NCBI GenBank assembly: GCA_026388595.1
Contig: JAPLJM010000201.1
Location: 1-5,132 of the forward strand
Length of the DNA stretch: 5,132 bases
Source: Deltaproteobacteria bacterium
GTDB lineage: Bacteria; Desulfobacterota; Syntrophia; Syntrophales; Fen-1087
Direction: 5' to 3'
Shown here: piece after piece, positions 4,919-5,132 of the stretch
Numbering within the stretch: the stretch's first letter is position 1
Layout: the number at the start of each line of letters is the position of its first letter
The notes under the pieces: model-generated
The model's database searches: none
Told to the model about the DNA's origin: nothing
What the model saw: only the letters and a program-made list of their open reading frames with translations
Translations under genes and position numbers: made by a program

Positions 4919-5132
4919 ATGATTTACCTTGATTACAACGCAACAACGCCGGTTCTGCCAGAAGTGTTTGAGGCGATGACCCCTTACCTAACATCGGAAT
5001 GGGGCAACCCATCGAGCACATACAAATTTGGCTCAAAACTTAAAGCAGTGATCGAGACGGCGCGAGTTCAGGTGGCTGAATTGATTGGAGCTCGTGCAAT
5101 GGAGATCATCTTTACCTCTTGTGCAACGGAGA
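4919..5132 (+). CDS. cysteine desulfurase, NifS/IscS family (class V aminotransferase), N-terminal fragment
   Basis: The first 71 codons are present; the gene continues past the window end. A PLP enzyme of this family takes sulfur from cysteine as a persulfide for Fe-S clusters and other thiolated products. The product begins [20 protein letters not shown], followed by [17 protein letters not shown] (residues 22-38), [11 protein letters not shown] and [10 protein letters not shown] (62-71), which is the PLP-phosphate-binding region. Two positions differ from the commonest form: Tyr35 stands where NPSSxH usually has His, and Cys68 stands where FTSG usually has Gly; FTSC forms occur in NifS-type branches. 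The start at ATG 4919 has GGTGGG about six bases upstream; an in-frame GTG at 4892 is less likely because the protein already begins at the conserved IYLDYNATT. Catalytic Lys and Cys lie outside the window. Which subgroup (nifS, iscS or other) cannot be told. Confidence 0.93.
   Translation, partial: MIYLDYNATTPVLPEVFEAMTPYLTSEWGNPSSTYKFGSKLKAVIETARVQVAELIGARAMEIIFTSCATE

Noticed and set aside
4803..5036. Minus-strand open frame of 77 codons overlapping the cysteine desulfurase start
   Set aside because: Most of it is antisense to the conserved N-terminus of the desulfurase. Only its last residues (RILRLVIE) are meaningful, as part of the response-regulator remnant.

Overview
The window looks like a bacterial chromosome segment from an anaerobic or microaerophilic Gram-negative. 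A member of the Desulfobacterota (former Deltaproteobacteria, perhaps near the Syntrophia) is my best guess. It rests on the general look of the proteins and the mixed gene content, not on any marker gene.

Layout. (1) Positions 1-207 hold the C-terminal end of an ABC-3 family metal-ion (Zn/Mn/Fe) transporter permease. (2) Ten bases later, on the same strand, is a complete SBP_bac_5 family (DppA/OppA-like) extracytoplasmic solute-binding lipoprotein, 218-1867, closed by a good intrinsic terminator at 1908-1939. (3) An AT-rich control region (about 1940-2059) carries a tandem 8-mer repeat, a possible promoter and a perfect 12-bp palindrome just ahead of the next operon. (4) The operon is a two-gene cytochrome bd quinol oxidase, cydA (2060-3370) and cydB (3410-4420). 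It is the short-Q-loop type, with the heme and quinol residues in place except that the Arg next to the heme b558 Met ligand is His. (5) A gene-poor stretch, 4421-4918, contains several hairpins, a short unassigned open frame, a minus-strand remnant of an OmpR-type response regulator winged helix broken by a frameshift, and a near-consensus sigma70-type promoter facing right. (6) The first 71 codons of a NifS/IscS-type cysteine desulfurase begin at 4919 and run off the end.

How the parts work together. CydAB would reduce O2 to water with quinol electrons, giving O2 tolerance or microaerobic respiration in an organism that is probably otherwise anaerobic. The palindrome sits where a repressor or redox/O2-responsive regulator could control it. 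The binding protein follows the metal permease so closely that the two are probably cotranscribed, although it looks like a peptide/nickel-type binder rather than the usual ZnuA-like partner. The cysteine desulfurase would supply sulfur for Fe-S clusters and appears to have its own promoter with a leader of about 195 nt.

I see no clear new defence system, CRISPR array, tRNA, rRNA or complete mobile element. The least explained part is 4421-4918.
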